From: Paracoccaceae bacterium
GTDB lineage: Bacteria > Pseudomonadota > Alphaproteobacteria > Rhodobacterales > Rhodobacteraceae
DNA length: 7,403 bases
Assembly: GCA_023260935.1 (NCBI GenBank)
Contig: JALQTL010000027.1
Span: 1-7,403, forward strand
Direction: 5' to 3'
Below the pieces are notes generated by a model. It had not been told where the DNA came from. It saw only the letters and a program-made list of their open reading frames with translations, and did no database searches. Of this stretch, positions 4,945-7,403 are shown piece after piece. Every line of letters begins with the position of its first letter. Position 1 is the first letter of the stretch. The position numbers and the translations under genes are program-made.

Positions 4945-5823
4945 TCAGGCTGCGGCCAGCCCCTTTGCCCGCAGCATCGCGGTCATGGCCTGTTCCACAT
5001 GTGTCGCCCGAAATCCGGGCAGCCAGCGGGCCATTTCGGCGCTGTCCATCCAATGCGGATGATCCCACAGATACAGCATTTCGCGCATTTCCGCCGCCAG
5101 TTCCCAGATGGGGGCCAGCAGCGTGAACACCCAGGTCGGGAAGGGGGCCATCCGCAGGGGCCGGCCCAGAACCCGCCCGGCAGTGGTAACAAATTCTCTT
5201 TGCGTCAGGCTGTAGCCCGGAAAGGGCAGATCCAGAAAGGCGGGCAGGTCATCGCGTTCGGCCAGATCGGCACCCGCGCGCGCCAGATCGGGAAGCCAGG
5301 CGAAGGCATGCGCCACATCCACCTTGCCCAGGGTGCTGATCCGGCCGCGGGCGGCGTGCTTCAGCATCAGGCTGTTGACCATCAGATGCGGGGCCGTGCC
5401 CAGAAAATCCCCCGCCCGCAACAGGATGACCCGCGCCTCACCCATCTCGGCGGCCCTGCGATAGCGGGCTTCCATCGTGGCGCGGATGGCGCCCTTCCGG
5501 CTGACGGGCCGGTGCGGGGTCTGGCTGCCCCAAGGGGCGGGTTGTGCCCCGAAGGGATAGACGTTTCCCGGCACCAGAATACGCGCACCGCTGGCCTTTG
5601 CTGCTGCCAAAACCTGCGCGGTGATCTGCGGGATATGGCCGGCCCAGTCATGGTAGTTCGGCGGGTTCAGGCCATTCACGATCAGACCGGCCCCTTGCGC
5701 CGCCGCGGCCATGTCTGTCCCCCGCTGGAAGCGTCGGATCGTCCATCCGCGGCGGGCCAGTTCCTGCGCCATCGCCCCGCCAAACCCGCCCGATGCCCCC
5801 AGCACCAATGCAACCCGTTCCAT
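4945..5823 (-). CDS. Atypical SDR / NAD-dependent epimerase-dehydratase family protein
   Basis: This 292-residue protein starts with a Rossmann dinucleotide site: V4-A-L-V-L-G9-A-S-G12-G-F-G15-G, matching the TGxxGxxG pattern of extended or atypical short-chain dehydrogenases and NmrA-like proteins. A second strand ends at about R31-R32-F-Q-R, where positive charge often favours NADP. N50-G-L-N-P-P-N is the usual turn after strand four, and G86-N-V-Y89-P-F-G resembles the NVYGPG motif of epimerases, but I see no standard YxxxK catalytic pair, so activity is uncertain. ATG 5823 has GGAGG five bases upstream on its strand. It is convergent with the small transcript, with which it shares a terminator, and divergent from the LysR gene, its likely regulator. 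Substrate unknown. Confidence 0.8.
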   Translation of the reverse strand: MERVALVLGASGGFGGAMAQELARRGWTIRRFQRGTDMAAAAQGAGLIVNGLNPPNYHDWAGHIPQITAQVLAAAKASGARILVPGNVYPFGAQPAPWGSQTPHRPVSRKGAIRATMEARYRRAAEMGEARVILLRAGDFLGTAPHLMVNSLMLKHAARGRISTLGKVDVAHAFAWLPDLARAGADLAERDDLPAFLDLPFPGYSLTQREFVTTAGRVLGRPLRMAPFPTWVFTLLAPIWELAAEMREMLYLWDHPHWMDSAEMARWLPGFRATHVEQAMTAMLRAKGLAAA

Positions 5824-5893
5824 GTGCGCCTCCTATGTGACGAGAGGAAGATGCGGCAGGGGCGGTAGAATTGGAATTGCATGAAACATCCGC
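5824..5893. promoter_or_regulatory. Divergent control region between the SDR and LysR genes
   Basis: This 70-bp gap separates two divergent genes and must hold both promoters. Its LysR-proximal side is AT-rich. GCATG occurs three times: 5879-5883, 5892-5896 and 5910-5914. Copies two and three run into the LysR coding start. GCAT (5892-5895) and ATGC (5908-5911) also form an inverted pair with a 12-nt spacer, near the LysR T-N11-A binding pattern. This is a likely operator zone for autoregulation and control of the SDR gene. Confidence 0.45.
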
Positions 5894-6823
5894 ATGGATA
5901 TTCATAAATGCATGGAAAATGTTGACTGGTCCCTGATCCATTCGTTTCTGGCCACGGCGCGGGCCGGGTCGCTTTCGGCGGCGGCGCGTCAGACGGGCAT
6001 CAGCCAGCCCACGCTGGGCCGCCATATCCGGGCGCTGGAGGCCCGGCTGGGTGGGCCCTTGTTCCAGCGTCAGGCCGGGGGCCAAAGGGTGACCTCCCTC
6101 GGCGCCGATCTTGTTCCCATGGCAGAGGCGATGGAGGCCGCCGCGGCCCGGCTGTCGCTGGTGGCGGCGGCGGCGCGGAAACCGGGTCTGACGGGGGTTG
6201 TGCGGATCACCGCAAGCCGGATCGTCGCGCATCACCTGTTGCCGCCTTTGCTGGCCGATTTGCGCCTGCGCGAACCGGGGATCGAACTGGAGCTGGTGCC
6301 ATCGGACACCTCTGAAAACCTGCTGTTCCACGAGGCCGACATCGCCCTGCGCATGTATCGCCCGACCCAAGCCGATGTGATTGCGCGCCATGTCACCAAC
6401 CTTCCGATGAACCTTTACGCTGCACCGTCGCTTCTGGCCCGGCACGGCCGCCCGCAAACCGTTGAACAGCTTCTGGCGCTGCCCTTCGTGGGATTTGACC
6501 GCAACGACCTGATTCTTCGGATGATGGCCGGGCTGGGTATTTCCCGGCGCCGAGAGGATTTCGCCCTGCGCTGCGATGATCAGCTTGTCTACTGGAACCT
6601 TGTCCGCGCCGGCGCGGGGGTGGGGGCGATGCAGGCCGCCATTGCCGGCTCTGACCCGGGGGTGGAACGGATTGCGCCCTTCGTGCCGCTGCCCGATCTG
6701 CCGCTTTGGCTGGCCACTGCCACGCCGCTTGCCCGCGCACCCCGGGTGAAACGGGTTTGGGAACACCTTGCCACGGGTCTTTCCCGCCCCAAGCCGCTTG
6801 ACCCGCCCTCTGTCCTTGGCTAG
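5894..6823 (+). CDS. LysR-type transcriptional regulator
   Basis: This 309-residue DNA-binding regulator has the typical LysR N-terminus: a winged helix-turn-helix at about residues 12-65, with S16-F, A23-G-S-L-S-A-A-A-R-Q-T-G-I-S-Q-P-T-L-G and R47-A-L-E-A-R-L-G-G-P-L-F. The rest (about 98-295) is the LysR effector-binding domain, beginning GVVRITASRIVAHHLLPPLL. Length is normal. The start is uncertain: ATG 5894 has no clear ribosome site, and ATG 5912 (residue 7) sits nearer the conserved region and is also plausible. It is divergent from the SDR gene, the classical arrangement for a LysR protein and its target. The inducer cannot be inferred. The leuB gene begins 33 bp after its stop, so some read-through into leuB is possible. 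Confidence 0.92.
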   Translation: MDIHKCMENVDWSLIHSFLATARAGSLSAAARQTGISQPTLGRHIRALEARLGGPLFQRQAGGQRVTSLGADLVPMAEAMEAAAARLSLVAAAARKPGLTGVVRITASRIVAHHLLPPLLADLRLREPGIELELVPSDTSENLLFHEADIALRMYRPTQADVIARHVTNLPMNLYAAPSLLARHGRPQTVEQLLALPFVGFDRNDLILRMMAGLGISRRREDFALRCDDQLVYWNLVRAGAGVGAMQAAIAGSDPGVERIAPFVPLPDLPLWLATATPLARAPRVKRVWEHLATGLSRPKPLDPPSVLG

Positions 6824-6844
6824 GCCGCTTGCGACCCGATCAAC

Positions 6845-6849
6845 AGGAG
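6845..6849 (+). promoter_or_regulatory. Ribosome binding site that sets the GTG start of leuB
   Basis: AGGAG lies 7 nt before GTG 6857. It supports this non-ATG start, which also gives the expected family N-terminus just ahead of the GDGIGPE motif. Confidence 0.75.
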
Positions 6850-6856
6850 CCTTCCC

Positions 6857-7276
6857 GTGGCAAATCCCTCCCTTCTGATCCTCGCCGGAGACGGCATCGG
6901 CCCCGAAGTCATGGCCGAGGTGAAAAAGATCATCGCCTGGATGGGCGAAAAGCGTGGCGTAACCTTTGATGTCAGCGAAGACCTTGTCGGTGGCTGCGCC
7001 TATGATGCGCATGGCACCCCATTGACCGATGAAACCATGGCTCGCGCCCAAGAGGTGGACGCCGTGCTGCTGGGCGCCGTGGGTGGCCCAAAATACGACA
7101 ATCTGGATTTCAGCGTAAAACCCGAACGCGGGCTGCTGCGCCTGCGCAAGGAAATGGACCTATACGCCAACCTGCGCCCGGCGCAGTGCTTTGATGCCTT
7201 GGCTGACTTTTCCTCGCTGAAGAAAGACGTGGTGGCCGGGCTGGACATCATGATCGTGCGCGAACTGACCTCGGGC
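6857..7276 (+). pseudogene. leuB: 3-isopropylmalate dehydrogenase, 5' part only (truncated at junction)
   Basis: LeuB oxidises and decarboxylates 3-isopropylmalate with NAD in leucine biosynthesis (cytoplasm). The first 140 residues are a clear match: I8-L-A-G-D-G-I-G-P-E-V, A74-V-G-G-P-K-Y-D-N-L, P89-E-R-G-L-L-R-L-R-K with substrate-binding R97, N106-L-R107-P and I133-V-R135-E-L-T-S-G. The family continues with a V/I-Y-F-G sequence carrying the catalytic tyrosine, but here the frame turns into ECSIAA and stops at 7297. The lysine and aspartates that complete the active site and bind metal, and the rest of the usual roughly 365 residues, are absent. The break coincides with the start of a purK fragment on the other strand. 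The gene is intact up to that point, with no internal decay, which fits a recent rearrangement or an artificial join better than an old pseudogene. Confidence 0.9.
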
Positions 7277-7278
7277 GA

Positions 7279-7403
7279 GTGTTCAATCGCGGCATAGACT
7301 CTTGCGTCGCCCGCGTCGCTAAACAGGTTCACCATGACCGCCCACTCGTCTCGCAGCGAGACATCACCCAGTGGCCAGTCGGCAATAGCCCTGAGGTGTT
7401 GTT
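7279..7403 (-). pseudogene. purK: Internal fragment of PurK (N5-carboxyaminoimidazole ribonucleotide synthase), foreign to the rest
   Basis: On the minus strand from the window edge to 7279 the frame is open and reads QHLRAIADWPLGDVSLRDEW, then AVMVNLFSDAGDARVYAAIEH. This fits the C-terminal ATP-grasp part of PurK, where the family has (Q/E)xHLRA(V/I)xxxPL followed by a VMxNLxG-type strand; E. coli PurK has FELHLRA and later VMINLIG. PurK makes N5-CAIR from AIR, bicarbonate and ATP in purine synthesis. The match stops at 7279, before the lysine-rich and GHV parts of the domain, and the N-terminal part would lie beyond the window. GC is about 59% by hand count. The fragment cannot be a functional gene in this arrangement. 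Confidence 0.75.

Noticed and set aside
4834..5868. Plus-strand open frame opposite the SDR gene
   Set aside because: It runs through the terminator and has antisense-type composition; the minus-strand protein has a Rossmann motif and a good ribosome site.
5648..7051. Minus-strand open frame (467 codons) opposite the LysR gene and the SDR start
   Set aside because: It crosses three recognised genes and has antisense-type composition; LysR on the plus strand explains the coding signal.
7277..7403. Insertion sequence disrupting leuB
   Set aside because: No terminal inverted repeat or transposase reading was found; the minus-strand frame instead matches PurK.
1..7403. CRISPR array, tRNA genes, phage or toxin-antitoxin genes
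   Set aside because: No regularly spaced repeats, tRNA-like T-loop sequences or matching gene products were seen on either strand.

Overview
The window is mostly a GC-rich alphaproteobacterial segment, most likely from the order Rhodobacterales. This rests on the codon use, on product families recognised by eye, and on the gene style (ATGA and TGATG overlaps, strong AGGAGG sites). No database search was possible. The outermost bases at both ends do not belong with this segment. Positions 1-77 encode an internal piece of IMP dehydrogenase (guaB), and positions about 7279-7403 encode an internal piece of PurK. Both are on the minus strand, both are less GC-rich than the rest, and both join abruptly. 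The right-hand join cuts leuB after 140 codons.

Layout: (1) 218-3971, plus strand, an operon-like run: hotdog-fold thioesterase, UMF1/Atg22-type MFS transporter, the murein endopeptidase MepA, and a secreted phytase-like beta-propeller protein. The last three genes overlap. (2) 4004-4676, a riboswitch-controlled transporter gene: a short RNA matching the class I preQ1 aptamer in architecture and key nucleotides sits directly before a YhhQ-type queuosine-precursor transporter, and its pseudoknot strand overlaps the ribosome binding region. (3) About 4683-4907, a compact independent unit with a -35-like promoter element carrying a dyad, a 16-nt perfect complement of the 16S rRNA 3' end, an 18-codon ORF, several hairpins and a strong terminator. 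It looks like a small RNA or dual-function leader and has no downstream gene on its strand. (4) 4945-5823 (minus) encodes an atypical SDR-type NAD(P)-binding protein, divergent from a LysR-type regulator at 5894-6823 across a 70-bp region. (5) 6857-7276 is the 5' part of leuB (leucine biosynthesis), broken at the right-hand junction.

How the parts may work together: the first operon mixes envelope and periplasmic functions (MepA, phytase-like protein) with a transporter and a thioesterase. The transporter at 4056 would import a queuine or preQ precursor and be shut down when preQ1 is plentiful. The LysR protein probably controls itself and the divergent SDR gene. The two items most worth following up are the preQ1-I-like riboswitch (strong, with a compensatory pseudoknot) and the small transcript with the extended anti-16S complement (sequence clear, function unknown). 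The two chimeric ends should be checked before any conclusion is drawn about leuB or synteny.
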